Part shown: positions 46,701 through 54,634 of the stretch, in pieces
How the letters are laid out: each line of letters starts with the position of its first letter
Numbering within the stretch: the stretch's first letter is position 1
From: Arcticibacter sp045629565
Lineage (GTDB): Bacteria; Bacteroidota; Bacteroidia; Sphingobacteriales; Sphingobacteriaceae
Direction of reading: 5' to 3'
Assembly: GCF_045629565.1 (NCBI RefSeq)
Contig: NZ_JAZQRL010000027.1
Location: forward strand, 1-64,000
Length of the DNA: 64,000 nucleotides
Position numbers and translations under genes: made by a program
The notes under the pieces: generated by a model
The model's database searches: none
What the model was told of the DNA's origin: nothing
What the model saw: only the letters and a program-made list of their open reading frames with translations

Positions 46701-47012
46701 CGAATAATGGCCGTTTGTATCTGTACTGGTGCCTATACTGGTACCTTTAACTTTGACACTGACCCCCGGCAGACTAACGCCCTCACCATCGGTCACTTTG
46801 CCGCTTACCCTGATATCTGCCTGGGAAGCCGTTATAAGATTTGGAGTTAAAGTTTTAGCAAGCGCATTGGAATGAGAAAACAAGGCTGAGGTCATCACAC
46901 ATGCAAGCAGTAGTTTGTGACCTGTTCTTCCGATGAATTGACTCTTGATATAAGTTTCAATCGAAGCCTCATGCTTTCGGTACTTAACAACAGAGCGGGA
47001 GAAAATATCCAT
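43725..47012 (-). CDS. SusC-like TonB-dependent transporter
   Basis: About 1095 residues from MDIFSRSVVKYRKH (47012). A long polar lead precedes the signal helix (LLLACVMTSALFSHSNALA). Next are a carboxypeptidase-regulatory-like domain (IRVSGKVTDGEGVSLPGVSVKVKGT), the TonB box and plug (LNEVVVVGYGTQ, VRGVSSITAGTNPLFVVDGVPL, VEVLKDASSAAIYGSRGASG) and a 22-strand barrel ending GIKAGF. It lacks the STN domain found in the second SusC of this window, consistent with LacI rather than ECF-sigma control. It imports an oligosaccharide with its SusD. Confidence 0.94.
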   Translation of the reverse strand: MDIFSRSVVKYRKHEASIETYIKSQFIGRTGHKLLLACVMTSALFSHSNALAKTLTPNLITASQADIRVSGKVTDGEGVSLPGVSVKVKGTSIGTSTDTNGHYSLTVPSGATLIFSYMGFGTMEIPVNNRSNINVRLSEDVKALNEVVVVGYGTQSKKSVTGSVASIGFEKIKDRSYTNVAQSLAGQVAGVSINQGQGAPGVAPIIRVRGVSSITAGTNPLFVVDGVPLENFNLNMINSQDIESVEVLKDASSAAIYGSRGASGVILVTTKLGKVGQTSINANVEYGTQEVIRKVDMMDAQQWIQYYVTAKNNSWVDLGGGRSASDPNSARGNASTYKIPEEFITDPGSFGKGTDWQDVMYRVAPMKSAQLSASGGTEKTQYLFSGSYLDQDAILDNNYYKRLSLRSNIKQEVSKKITLGLNLSFTGIYDRTDGTKGKSDVISLALQSDPVFPLYNENGNLGIVDPNSVWNRYLQYNPVNLWHPYATTRFTDKQNKAFNTLAIAYAEYNIIDGLKFRTTVNGNLGNNRYNYFLKKNQGYGFNQSLPASTGTESSGYMINWLTENTLNYTKQLNDHSFNLLAGYTAQKQQDQFHSSTATNYPNDLVQTQNAGTVTSGTSTLSEWSMISYLARLNYNFKNRYYLTSTIRRDGSSRFGSNNKWGYFPSVSAGWIVSDESFLSDVKPVSLLKLRASYGVAGNNQIPNYGPTSLLGASNYGQGNTLTNGLITLNLNNPDLRWEKTTQFNLGVDLGLLANRINISAEYYNSITKDMLLNVPIPDISGFATQLTNIGKMRNRGVELNISTKNLTGEFKWSTDFNFSRNRNKVLQLGVNNAPIYFTDNETTVKTEVGQPISNFFGYTFTGVYRNQAEIDNSVHEASTVPGDPVIKDVNGDGIISTDDRSVIGNYQPDFTAGIINTFSFKGFELSFMLQGTYGGEIVNQNYRFLGYWNSGRNLFAGASNFYKSEAEPGDGVNPRPTMVRKAFQSAFSTLWVEDASYLRVKNITLSYALSPKLLKATPAKSLRVYVNADNVALFSKYTGYDPENTTYAATSYSPDGTSANAGTVSSSMPSGAMVGMDYGSYPVPRVITFGIKAGF

Positions 47013-47241
47013 TTCGATAAATTTTAATTGAGAAATATGAAAATTCAGACAAATGATATCCATACCGTTCATCAGTCTGGGATGCCGGCGAGGAATGGAA
47101 CATATGAAATCTGCTTACCTGGAATCGCTGTAAGACAAGCAGCGAAAATTATGACTTCGTTATCATTTTATGACTTGGTTAGCCCGATCAAACTCAGGAG
47201 AGGTTAATAATTTGGTTAATTAATAATTGGTCAGCTGATGA

Positions 47242-47259
47242 AATGTAAACGATTACATT
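47242..47259 (-). promoter_or_regulatory. Second LacI-type operator, upstream of susC
   Basis: AATGTAAACGATTACATT differs at one base from the perfect palindrome found at 39280-39297. On the minus strand TACATTTC (47247-47240) is a one-mismatch -7 box at the same position relative to the palindrome, with a poor T-rich -33 element. This suggests the LacI protein encoded at 39323-40324 also controls susC-susD-propeller gene-lacI. Confidence 0.8.
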
Positions 47260-47350
47260 GCAAGGTAAAAGTTATTTATGAACTTTGCAAATATTGCAGG
47301 AGCAATTTTATATTATATGTGTTACAACGTTCGGAGGCACGAAAACAAAA

Positions 47351-47370
47351 AAAGAGCCCGGGGGCTCTTT
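47351..47370 (-). terminator. Intrinsic terminator of the SPW-protein gene
   Basis: AAAGAGCC (47351-47358) pairs with GGCTCTTT (47363-47370) around CGGG. On the minus strand it is followed by seven T residues. It lies 24 bp past the stop codon of the SPW-repeat gene. Confidence 0.88.
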
Positions 47371-47394
47371 AAATCTGGTGTTTATAAATCGGCA

Positions 47395-47775
47395 CTAAGC
47401 ATGATGCATGCCGCCATGCCCAAATGAATGCTGCGATGTTCTCTGCGTGCAAAGAGCCGCGCCAATTTCCAGTATACCTAAAATCAGATGCGGAAGATAT
47501 ACCTGATCGTTGAACCCCAAAAGCCAGGGAGAAGCCGCAAGGAACAGGCCTGCAATCAGGTCCATGGTCAAATGGGTACCCATTGATAAGGCCTTCATAG
47601 CGCCGCCCTCATAGTCAGTAACCAGCGACATCACAAGCATCAGTACACCGACAGCGACAGCACACCATTTGGCCGCTCCTACATCCGAAAATCCAAATAG
47701 CCACGGTGAGGCGATCAATAACACACCCATCACGTAGTCCAGTACAGCATGGGTTTTTCTCGTTATAAACTTCAT
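47395..47775 (-). CDS. SPW-repeat membrane protein
   Basis: 126 residues with four hydrophobic helices forming two repeats, each containing the Ser-Pro-Trp signature (ASPWLFGF at about 23 and ASPWLLGF at about 82). The C terminus is His/Gly-rich (HSFGHGGMHHA). Proteins of this family are small inner-membrane proteins of unknown function, often near stress genes. It stands alone between a terminator and the DUF72 gene. Confidence 0.85.
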   Translation of the reverse strand: MKFITRKTHAVLDYVMGVLLIASPWLFGFSDVGAAKWCAVAVGVLMLVMSLVTDYEGGAMKALSMGTHLTMDLIAGLFLAASPWLLGFNDQVYLPHLILGILEIGAALCTQRTSQHSFGHGGMHHA

Positions 47776-47869
47776 AACAAATAGATTAAGTTAAACATAG
47801 GTTTTCTACTTAAACCATTCAAAGGATATGCCAAAAGGCGCTTTGTGCATTTAACCAGAGTATACAACT

Positions 47870-48640
47870 TTATTTCACAACCCGGTCATTTAAACTCTTG
47901 AGGTTACCTATCGCATTGCCCATGGTATTATTGAAATAGGCAAAAACGTCCCTCCCATCCGCTAACCACCCATTGATGTATTCCGCATACTCATCAAGAA
48001 CATCATCCGGATAACTTCCCCTGTAACCTTTCTCAGGACCATGAAAGCGCAGGTACACAAAGTCCTGTTCCGGCTCACGAAACGGTGAGGCCGAATGAGC
48101 CATATCATGCATCACCAGGACAATACCCGACTCGTACAGCAAATCATACACTTCTTCTTTATACCATGATGGGTGTCTGAATTCTACCGCGATCCGCCAG
48201 GGAAGGTCTGCCGTTGCGTCTTTGAGATTAACCAAAAGAGCCTGCAACTGTCTGATGAGATCAACACCCGCACCCGGCGGAAACTGCACCAGCACACATC
48301 CCCGTTTTTCAGCCGCACTATCAACTACCTGAAAGAATCGAAACACGTCCTCCGGCTCGAAAATCAGGCCCTTGTTATGCGTTATTTCCTTCCAAAGTTT
48401 GAACGTAAACCTGAAGTTATCCGGCACCATATCCGCCCATTTGCTTACCGTTGCCGGCATCGGAAGCTTATAAAAGGAACTATTGATCTCTACGCTGCTA
48501 AAAAGTGACCCATAATAGCATAACCTGCTTTTATCCTGATAATCTGGCGGAAAGTGCTGCTTATTAGGTACAGGGAGAACGACGTTACTCGTCCCCGAAT
48601 AAAACCGGCCTCTTGCTTGTGATAACACCCGACCGTCCAT
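47870..48640 (-). CDS. DUF72-family protein
   Basis: 256-residue TIM-barrel-like protein of the DUF72 (YecE) family: GTSNVVLPVPNKQHFPPDYQ, VEINSSFYKLPMPATVSKWAD, FRFTFKLWKEITHNKGL, VLVQFPPG, VEFRHPSWY, YLRFHGPEKGYRGSYPDDVL and YFNNTMGNAIGNLKSL. Its function is unproven. It overlaps the ligD stop codon by 1 bp (TAATG), so translation is probably coupled. A link to DNA repair is worth considering on that basis only. Confidence 0.9.
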   Translation of the reverse strand: MDGRVLSQARGRFYSGTSNVVLPVPNKQHFPPDYQDKSRLCYYGSLFSSVEINSSFYKLPMPATVSKWADMVPDNFRFTFKLWKEITHNKGLIFEPEDVFRFFQVVDSAAEKRGCVLVQFPPGAGVDLIRQLQALLVNLKDATADLPWRIAVEFRHPSWYKEEVYDLLYESGIVLVMHDMAHSASPFREPEQDFVYLRFHGPEKGYRGSYPDDVLDEYAEYINGWLADGRDVFAYFNNTMGNAIGNLKSLNDRVVK

Positions 48641-51366
48641 TAATCAAAAATACTTTTCATTTTTTTCAAAGTTTTCTCCAGATCAATGCCTTTTCCAAGC
48701 GCAACTTTAAACAGATCGCCTTCAACTTTCAAACGGTCCACCGTATTGAAAATGGTAAAATCCCGCATCTTCAAACCTGGTTTCACCTCATCCCAATGCA
48801 GCGGCATCGAAACAGTAGCGCCTACCTTTGGTCTTAGTGAATACGGCCCCGCAATCGTAGCGCCGGGTCGGTTTTGAAGAAAGTCCAGATACATCTTCCC
48901 TTTCCTGTTAGCGATCATGCGCTCCAGGCTGGTGAACTCCGGTATCTGCTTATGAACGATATTCACCAGCAGCCGGGCAAACATCTGAGACTGGTCATAG
49001 GTGTACTTGGCCTCCAGAGGAATGTAAATATGCATTCCGGTAGATCCGGAAGTCTTGCAGCAGGAAGGCACCCCTATCGCATCGAGCACCTTTTTTACTT
49101 CCAGAGCCGCTTCTATCACCTGATCGAAGGTATTTTTATCCGGATCAAGGTCTATCACACAATAATCAGGATTATCCGGCGACTGTACCCTGCTGAACCA
49201 GGGATTCATTTCAATACATCCCAGGGTTGCCATCCAGAGCAAGCTCGCTTCGTCCGTCCCAACCAGGTACTCCTTATCCTCACCATCGCTGGTGGTATAT
49301 GGAAATGTTTTCGCCCATTCAGGAGCTTTTCCCTTAACGTCTTTCTGATAAAAGCTGGAAGCATGAATGCCGCCCGGAAATCGATTCAAAGACATTGGTC
49401 TGTCTTTTAGATACGGGAGGATGAATTCCGCTACCTGATAATAATAGTTAAACATATCCCGCTTGGTAACGTTGTCCTCCGGCCAATAGACCTTGCTCAG
49501 GTTAGTGAACTTCAGGTCATGACCGCAGATCTTTCTTACCTGGGTCTCATCCTTAGGATTCAGCAACGTCTTACGTTCCTTCTCCTTTGGTGGCTTTAGC
49601 GCCTTGAAGCTATCCGGTTCCTTTGGTTTTTCCTCCACCTCATCCACAATTTCCGGAGTATGAATGGTCGTTTCCCTTATTACCTCTTTCGCTTTCTTGT
49701 CCTCCCTCATGCCCTGAAAAGACGGATGCCTGAAAACGCCGTCGGTGGTCACTTCGCTGAACGCTACCTCGCAAACCAGCTCAGGTTTCAGCCATGTCGC
49801 TTTTGCTTTCGGCGGATTGGGTCGGAAGCGCGACGGCTTATTAACATCCGGCAGCTCCCTGAACGGCGACTCATCTGTAATCAGTGGCTTCATCTGAGCC
49901 ATCATTTCCTTCTGCAGCTTATCAGAAAATCCGGTGCCTACTTTCCCCACATATTGAAGCGCTCCATCCTCGTAAACGCCGAGAAGGAGTGATGAAAATT
50001 GCTTTGATGTGCCTTCATTTTTCGTGAACCCTGCAATGACTACTTCCTGTCGCTTATGCACTTTCACTTTGAGCCATTCCTTCGAACGCACATCAGTCAT
50101 ATAGGTGCTATCCGACTTTTTCGCTATGATCCCCTCCAGGCCCATCCTCTCAGCAGCCGCGAAAAATTCCAGCCCGTTCGCCCTGAATACCTTACTCAGC
50201 CGTACACGGTCATCATCAGTTGGCATAACCTCCTCCAGAATCGCCTGTCGCTGGCTAAGAGGCAAACCTCTCAGGTCTTTTCCGTCATACCAAAGCAAGT
50301 CGAATACATAATACGCCAGATCTCCGTCCGCCTCGCTGCGCCAGTTCTGCAGATCACCAAAGTTAGAAACACCTTTTTCGTTCAATACGAGAATTTCACC
50401 GTCCAGCACGGCGTTGATTTTCCAACCCTTAAGAATCTTATAAATAGGATAAAAACGGTCGCTAAACGATTTATTATTACGAGACTGAAGTTCTACTTCC
50501 CCTTCGTTTACAAATGCCAGCGCCCTGTAGCCGTCCCATTTAACTTCATACTGCCAGCCTGGTGCATCAAACGGTTCGTCCACCAGCGATGCAAGCATAG
50601 GCTTTAGGTTTACAGGCATATCACTTGCGGGAAGCTTTTTCAAGATCTTCCCGACATCGATATCCTCTGTATTCTGGTCAGTATCTCCAGCGTCAGTTAC
50701 CTCATCCGCAGGCTGGGCCGCTTCCTTTTTTTTCCTCGACTTCGGCTTCGCAACTTTTTCCTCCTGCCCGTTCTTCCAAACCTTGTCACCCGTTTCGGCC
50801 ATAGATTCAATCGTCTTTCCGGATAGCACGGATTTATCCCGTTTAGTGATATCCTTTTTCGATGCGAAATCGTCATTATGCTTGATCAGCAGCCATGCGT
50901 TATCTCCCATTCCATGCGTTTTAACAAGAGCATATTCGCCTTCAAGCTTTTCTCCATATAGCTTAACCTTCAGCGATCCTTCTTTAAGTTGTTGCAGCAG
51001 ATGTTTTTCCTGAGCTTTTTTACCGGATATCCTTTCAAGCGGCTCGTAAGTTCCTTCATCCCAAACGATTACTGTCCCGCCGCCATACTCTCCCTTAGGG
51101 ATAATCCCCTCGAAAGTCCGGTAGTCATATGGATGGTCTTCCACCATCATTGCCAGACGTTTTATTTTGGGATCTGTAGAAGGGCCTTTAGGCACGGCCC
51201 AACTTTTCAGCACGCCTTGCATTTCCAGACGAAAGTCATAATGAAGGCGTGATGCATCATGTTTTTGAATAACAAAGCGCAATTTGGTTTTGTCTTTACT
51301 CTTGCCGGATTTAGGTTCGTCCGTCTTCGTAAAGTCGCGCTTCTCGACATATTTTTCCAGGCTCAT
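48640..51366 (-). CDS. ligD: DNA ligase D (bacterial end-joining, multifunctional)
   Basis: 908 residues. Domain order is an N-terminal 3'-phosphoesterase (about 25-150; KHDASRLHYDFRLEM, GPSTDPK, GEYGGGTVIVWD), a Lys-rich linker, an ATP-dependent ligase (about 255-540; adenylated Lys276 in EVKWDGYRA), and a C-terminal primase-type polymerase (about 615-905; GGIHASSFYQKDV, catalytic YCVIDLDPD). This is the normal LigD complement for non-homologous end joining, but the partner Ku is not in the window. It is divergent from the flavin oxidoreductase gene and coupled to the DUF72 gene. Confidence 0.94.
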   Translation of the reverse strand: MSLEKYVEKRDFTKTDEPKSGKSKDKTKLRFVIQKHDASRLHYDFRLEMQGVLKSWAVPKGPSTDPKIKRLAMMVEDHPYDYRTFEGIIPKGEYGGGTVIVWDEGTYEPLERISGKKAQEKHLLQQLKEGSLKVKLYGEKLEGEYALVKTHGMGDNAWLLIKHNDDFASKKDITKRDKSVLSGKTIESMAETGDKVWKNGQEEKVAKPKSRKKKEAAQPADEVTDAGDTDQNTEDIDVGKILKKLPASDMPVNLKPMLASLVDEPFDAPGWQYEVKWDGYRALAFVNEGEVELQSRNNKSFSDRFYPIYKILKGWKINAVLDGEILVLNEKGVSNFGDLQNWRSEADGDLAYYVFDLLWYDGKDLRGLPLSQRQAILEEVMPTDDDRVRLSKVFRANGLEFFAAAERMGLEGIIAKKSDSTYMTDVRSKEWLKVKVHKRQEVVIAGFTKNEGTSKQFSSLLLGVYEDGALQYVGKVGTGFSDKLQKEMMAQMKPLITDESPFRELPDVNKPSRFRPNPPKAKATWLKPELVCEVAFSEVTTDGVFRHPSFQGMREDKKAKEVIRETTIHTPEIVDEVEEKPKEPDSFKALKPPKEKERKTLLNPKDETQVRKICGHDLKFTNLSKVYWPEDNVTKRDMFNYYYQVAEFILPYLKDRPMSLNRFPGGIHASSFYQKDVKGKAPEWAKTFPYTTSDGEDKEYLVGTDEASLLWMATLGCIEMNPWFSRVQSPDNPDYCVIDLDPDKNTFDQVIEAALEVKKVLDAIGVPSCCKTSGSTGMHIYIPLEAKYTYDQSQMFARLLVNIVHKQIPEFTSLERMIANRKGKMYLDFLQNRPGATIAGPYSLRPKVGATVSMPLHWDEVKPGLKMRDFTIFNTVDRLKVEGDLFKVALGKGIDLEKTLKKMKSIFD

Positions 51367-51513
51367 AACAATTGATTCTGTAGTGCTAACAAGATCTTCC
51401 CATTAATGGTTTGGCTGACGACCGAAATACGCTAATCCGCTCCAAAAGCTGATATTTTGATAGATATCAGAAACCAACAAAACATCCTGTTGTTTATTCC
51501 CGAAAACAAAACC

Positions 51514-52473
51514 ATGGCAGAAATCGGATATCATGCGTCGCACGAACAATTTAAGCCCGGCGAACTGCTTCGCTATGTGCAGCTCGCTGAACAGGCAGGA
51601 TTTAAAGCCGTCAACTCTTCTGACCACTTTTTCCCCTGGAGTGAACGTCAAGGTGAAAGCGGGTTCGCCTTCGCATGGTTGGGGGCGGCCATGCAAGCCA
51701 CCTCACTTCCTTTTAGCGTAGTGTGTGCGCCGGGCCAGCGCTATCATCCCGCCATCGTTGCCCAGGCGACAGCCACACTCGGGGAAATGTTTCCCGGTCG
51801 CTTCTCTTTATCACTTGGAAGTGGTGAGGCAATCAACGAAATCATTACGGGAGAAAAATGGCCCTCCAAATCCGACAGAAATGCCCGCTTACTGGAAAGC
51901 GCGCTGATTATCCAGTCCCTCCTCCAGGGCGAAACGGTTTTTCACCAGGGTCTTGTAACCGTAGAGAACGCGCGGCTCTATACCTTGCCCCAAATTCAGC
52001 CTCTCGTTCTTGGAGCAGCGATAACTGCGGAAACCGCGGGTTGGGTAGGAAGCTGGGCACAAGGGCTAATCACTATTTCCAAACCAATCGATGAACTTGA
52101 ACAGGTTGTAAAGGCCTTCAGGGATAATGGGGGACAGAAAAAACCCATGTACTTAAAAGTCCAGCTTTCCTATGCGAAATCGGATGAAGATGCTCTTTCC
52201 GGTGCATATGATCAGTGGCGGACGAATATCTTTCAGGGAAGTGTACTGGCCAATCTGCGTTCGGTTGAAGAATTTGATGCAGCAGCCGAACTCGTGCAAC
52301 CCGAACAGCTTTTCGAGAAAGTAAATATCTCCTCAGACCTTCATAAACACATGGAGTGGATAAAACAGTACCAGTCACTGGGCTTCGAAAGAATCATACT
52401 GCACAACGTGAACCGCGGGCAGGAGGTTTTCATACAAGACTTTGGTAAATATGTGTTGCCTGCATTCGGCTGA
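51514..52473 (+). CDS. LLM-class flavin-dependent oxidoreductase
   Basis: 319 residues from MAEIGYHASHEQFKPGE (51514); an upstream in-frame ATG at 51457 adds a poor 19-residue lead. It is a luciferase-like TIM barrel with SSDHFFPW, RYHPAIVAQATATLGEMFPGRF, LGSGEAINE, VLGAAITAETAGWVGSWAQG and the C-terminal FERIILHNVNRGQE. It resembles the F420-dependent glucose-6-phosphate dehydrogenase branch, but Bacteroidota generally lack F420, so FMN is the likely cofactor. The substrate is unknown. Confidence 0.86.
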   Translation: MAEIGYHASHEQFKPGELLRYVQLAEQAGFKAVNSSDHFFPWSERQGESGFAFAWLGAAMQATSLPFSVVCAPGQRYHPAIVAQATATLGEMFPGRFSLSLGSGEAINEIITGEKWPSKSDRNARLLESALIIQSLLQGETVFHQGLVTVENARLYTLPQIQPLVLGAAITAETAGWVGSWAQGLITISKPIDELEQVVKAFRDNGGQKKPMYLKVQLSYAKSDEDALSGAYDQWRTNIFQGSVLANLRSVEEFDAAAELVQPEQLFEKVNISSDLHKHMEWIKQYQSLGFERIILHNVNRGQEVFIQDFGKYVLPAFG

Positions 52474-52480
52474 TATAAAA

Positions 52481-52518
52481 GCAAAGCCCGTAAACAATGA
52501 ATCGTTTACGGGCTTTGC
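52481..52518 (-). terminator. Terminator between convergent genes
   Basis: GCAAAGCCCGTAAAC (52481-52495) pairs perfectly over 15 bp with GTTTACGGGCTTTGC (52504-52518). The T tract (TTTTATAT) is on the minus-strand side, so it mainly ends the lipoprotein transcript, though the stem could also stop the oxidoreductase transcript. Confidence 0.85.
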
Positions 52519-52538
52519 GCTAAGATTTAATTGTCTAA

Positions 52539-53195
52539 CTACTGGGCATTTACCTGGATGAGTCCGTCCTTCTGCATTCGCTCATAGATAGACTTAACAT
52601 ACCCTTTCAGGAAATCATCCATACTTGAAGGATCATAGGTTTTTGATTGAGCTGCCCATATCAGTTCCTCTGTTTTCGCGTTATACAGGTTAGTCTCCAG
52701 GTAGTAAACATCAGTTTCGTCATAATATCCCGGATCATACAGGTAGGGATACCAGTTGCTATAGTAACTCCAGAACCGATTATAATAGCCATACCTTAAA
52801 CCTGGATCCCATACCGGACCGCCGCCGACGTATCTGCTCTCCGACTCTTTCTTCAATAACGCAATGGTCAGGATGCCATCGGCCTGCGTTTCCTGAATCT
52901 TGCTTAAGACCAACTCCCGCTTTACTCCGGTGCGGTTGCTAAATGTTGGCGGAAAGACGTCCATGCTTTTAACAACTGTCAGGCCTTTCTCCTGAAGCTT
53001 GTTTTGCAGTCCGGTTTCAACGGCTTGCTTCGCAGGAATATTACTGGTCATTGCTGCTACAAACAATGTTCTAAATCCCGAAGCTGTAGCATCCGGTTTT
53101 CGCCAGGAACTGCTGATCATGGTAGAGGTGCTACTACACGCCCCGGTTACCAGGGCTCCCGCAATTAGCAGGAGAAGGTTCAATCGTAAATTCAT
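52539..53195 (-). CDS. Small secreted lipoprotein, DUF4136-like
   Basis: 218 residues. The lipoprotein signal MNLRLNLLLLIAGALVTGACSS has the lipid Cys at position 20. The mature part begins SSSWRKPDATASGFRTLFVAAM and has an alpha/beta region with QTDG-type text (QETQADGILTIALL), a Tyr/Gly-rich stretch (about 120-165) and a closing helix (SMDDFLKGYVKSIYERMQKDGLI). The pattern is that of DUF4136-type lipoproteins. Function is unknown; it is probably attached to the outer membrane. Confidence 0.75.
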   Translation of the reverse strand: MNLRLNLLLLIAGALVTGACSSTSTMISSSWRKPDATASGFRTLFVAAMTSNIPAKQAVETGLQNKLQEKGLTVVKSMDVFPPTFSNRTGVKRELVLSKIQETQADGILTIALLKKESESRYVGGGPVWDPGLRYGYYNRFWSYYSNWYPYLYDPGYYDETDVYYLETNLYNAKTEELIWAAQSKTYDPSSMDDFLKGYVKSIYERMQKDGLIQVNAQ

Positions 53196-53233
53196 AGCTA
53201 AATAATTTAAATAGATGTTTTGATCTGCAGTTT

Positions 53234-53419
53234 TCAGCCCTTTTCTTTCTGAAGATAAGCTTCAACCGCTTCCCGGCTATTTCCTGCCTGCTTAATCGCT
53301 TCGCGAACCGTTTCTCTGCTTACGCCGAACTTTTCTTCCAGGTAAGACAATTCATAGCTTTCTTCCCCCGACACTTTACTGGTGTCTCTTCCGTCTCGGA
53401 TACTTTTATTGTCGCTCAT
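53234..53419 (-). CDS. DUF3606-family small protein
   Basis: 61-residue soluble protein: MSDNKSIRDGRDTSKVSGEE is followed by YELSYLEEKFGVSRETVREA, a helix-turn-helix-like three-helix fold typical of DUF3606. No function is established. It lies in a group of short stress-type genes on the minus strand. Confidence 0.8.
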   Translation of the reverse strand: MSDNKSIRDGRDTSKVSGEESYELSYLEEKFGVSRETVREAIKQAGNSREAVEAYLQKEKG

Positions 53420-53456
53420 ATCGGATTAATTTAGTTTGATATAATTTGTATGGTGT

Positions 53457-53744
53457 TCAGGTAGCATTCACGCCGGTCTCGAAACCAGCATCGCCTTGCC
53501 GATGGCGTTCAATAAGCCGACCAATCTCATTTATCTGCTTGCTATCAATTGACCAATTATTTTCCGTTGATAACGCCCAGATTCCTGATCCAGACTTCTC
53601 GATGATGATCGGATTGTTGTCATAAAGTTTGCGGTCTTCGTTATCACGATCGATTGAAAAACGATGCTTGTCATGATCCATTTGCTCCACATAAAGCTTT
53701 TCCTCTATCCCGTTTAGTGGGTAGCTTATCACAAATCTTTCCAT
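53457..53744 (-). CDS. Hypothetical small protein
   Basis: 95 residues from MERFVISYPLNGIEEKLYVE (53744); an ATG ten codons upstream lies inside an inverted repeat and is less likely. It is mainly charged and beta-rich (KHRFSIDRDNEDRKLY, SGSGIWALSTENNW), with no signal or membrane segment. I do not recognise a family. Its last codons include 19 bp that occur again inside the DUF2071 gene. Confidence 0.65.
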   Translation of the reverse strand: MERFVISYPLNGIEEKLYVEQMDHDKHRFSIDRDNEDRKLYDNNPIIIEKSGSGIWALSTENNWSIDSKQINEIGRLIERHRQGDAGFETGVNAT

Positions 53745-53958
53745 AGATGAATGTTTCTTATTTAACAAAGTCAAATAAGAAGGGTTTTCTCAATCTCGAT
53801 TTCGGTTAGTGATAGCACACCTGCACCTCACTTAGCAAAAACAATCAGGCAAAAGAGATTATTATTAATCAGGAACTTTTTTACAGCAGGCGCATGACAC
53901 ATAAACAGATTCTTCAGGCGGCAAATTACAGGCAGTTTCCGAAACCAGCATCGCCTTG
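53480..53958. repeat. 19-bp exact direct repeat in two unrelated genes
   Basis: CGAAACCAGCATCGCCTTG occurs at 53480-53498, within the end of the small hypothetical gene (antisense to it), and at 53940-53958, within the start of the DUF2071 gene (sense). The copies lie 460 bp apart in the same orientation and flank the intergenic region between these divergent genes. Confidence 0.7.
53755..53781. promoter_or_regulatory. 9-bp inverted repeat upstream of the small hypothetical gene
   Basis: TTCTTATTT (53755-53763) and AAATAAGAA (53773-53781) are perfect inverted repeats with a 9-nt spacer, starting 10 bp upstream of the start codon at 53744. This is operator-like in size and place, with no known regulator. 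Confidence 0.45.
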
Positions 53959-54634
53959 GCTGATGTACCAGGAGTGGTTCCGGGTCCTGTTTCTTCACAT
54001 TCCGATCACCACCGGGACACTGCTGCCCCACATCCCTAAGGGGACAACCCCAGACCTTTACAACGGACAAGCCTGGCTCTCCATACTGGCATTTACCGTC
54101 AGAAACGCCCACCCCCGGTTTGCTCCTCCTTTACCATACTTGTCAAACTTTCATGAGATTAATCTGCGAACTTACGTACGCTTCGAAAAGAACGATAGGC
54201 CCGGTATTGTGTTCCTTGATATCAACGCTTCCAAAAAGCTGCCCTCACTTCTCGGAAGAGCATACGGTCTGCCCTACCGTTACGCTAACATATATCGGTG
54301 TAAAAGATCTCAACAGCATCTGATAACCTCAAAAAAAGCCGACGGATGTAATATGGATCTTAATTATACGCCCTCCATGCTCCTCCATGAGAAAAATCCA
54401 CTGGATGTATGGTTGACCGAACGCTATATAGCGTATCAACGCCTAACAGCCGGTATATACAGCTATCCCATACAACACCGGGAATGGCAGCTCAGGGACA
54501 TTCAGATCGAAGGAGAGCTACGCTATAATTTCGGTGGGCTTGAGCTAACAAAGGAGGATGTCCAACTCGCGCACTATGCGGATAATATACAAGTATTAAT
54601 ATGGAACAGGATGCATAACGATTATTCGAAATAA
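53894..54634 (+). CDS. DUF2071 (YqjF-like) protein
   Basis: 246 residues: SPWLMYQEWFRVLFLHIPIT, LPHIPKGTTPDLYNGQAWLSILAF, LSNFHEINLRTYVRF, RPGIVFLDINASKKL, ARAYGLPYRYAN and WLTERYIAYQ follow the DUF2071/YqjF pattern throughout. The function is unproven; the fold is related to acetoacetate decarboxylase. It is a lone plus-strand gene whose 3' end nearly meets the DUF1080 gene (convergent; stop to stop under 10 bp upstream of 54622 with slight overlap). Confidence 0.85.
   Translation: MTHKQILQAANYRQFPKPASPWLMYQEWFRVLFLHIPITTGTLLPHIPKGTTPDLYNGQAWLSILAFTVRNAHPRFAPPLPYLSNFHEINLRTYVRFEKNDRPGIVFLDINASKKLPSLLGRAYGLPYRYANIYRCKRSQQHLITSKKADGCNMDLNYTPSMLLHEKNPLDVWLTERYIAYQRLTAGIYSYPIQHREWQLRDIQIEGELRYNFGGLELTKEDVQLAHYADNIQVLIWNRMHNDYSK

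Larger units (their letters stand above)
47073..47394. other. Leader/intergenic region upstream of susC
   Basis: This gap holds the second LacI-type palindrome (47242-47259), a long leader of about 230 nt before susC, and the terminator of the SPW-protein gene (47351-47370). No small gene is visible. Confidence 0.6.

Noticed and set aside
50056..50607. 183-residue frame antisense to ligD
   Set aside because: Shadow frame of the ligase domain; no recognisable features.
51457..51513. Upstream start for the flavin oxidoreductase
   Set aside because: The 19 added residues do not resemble the family start; MAEIGYHAS at 51514 begins the barrel.
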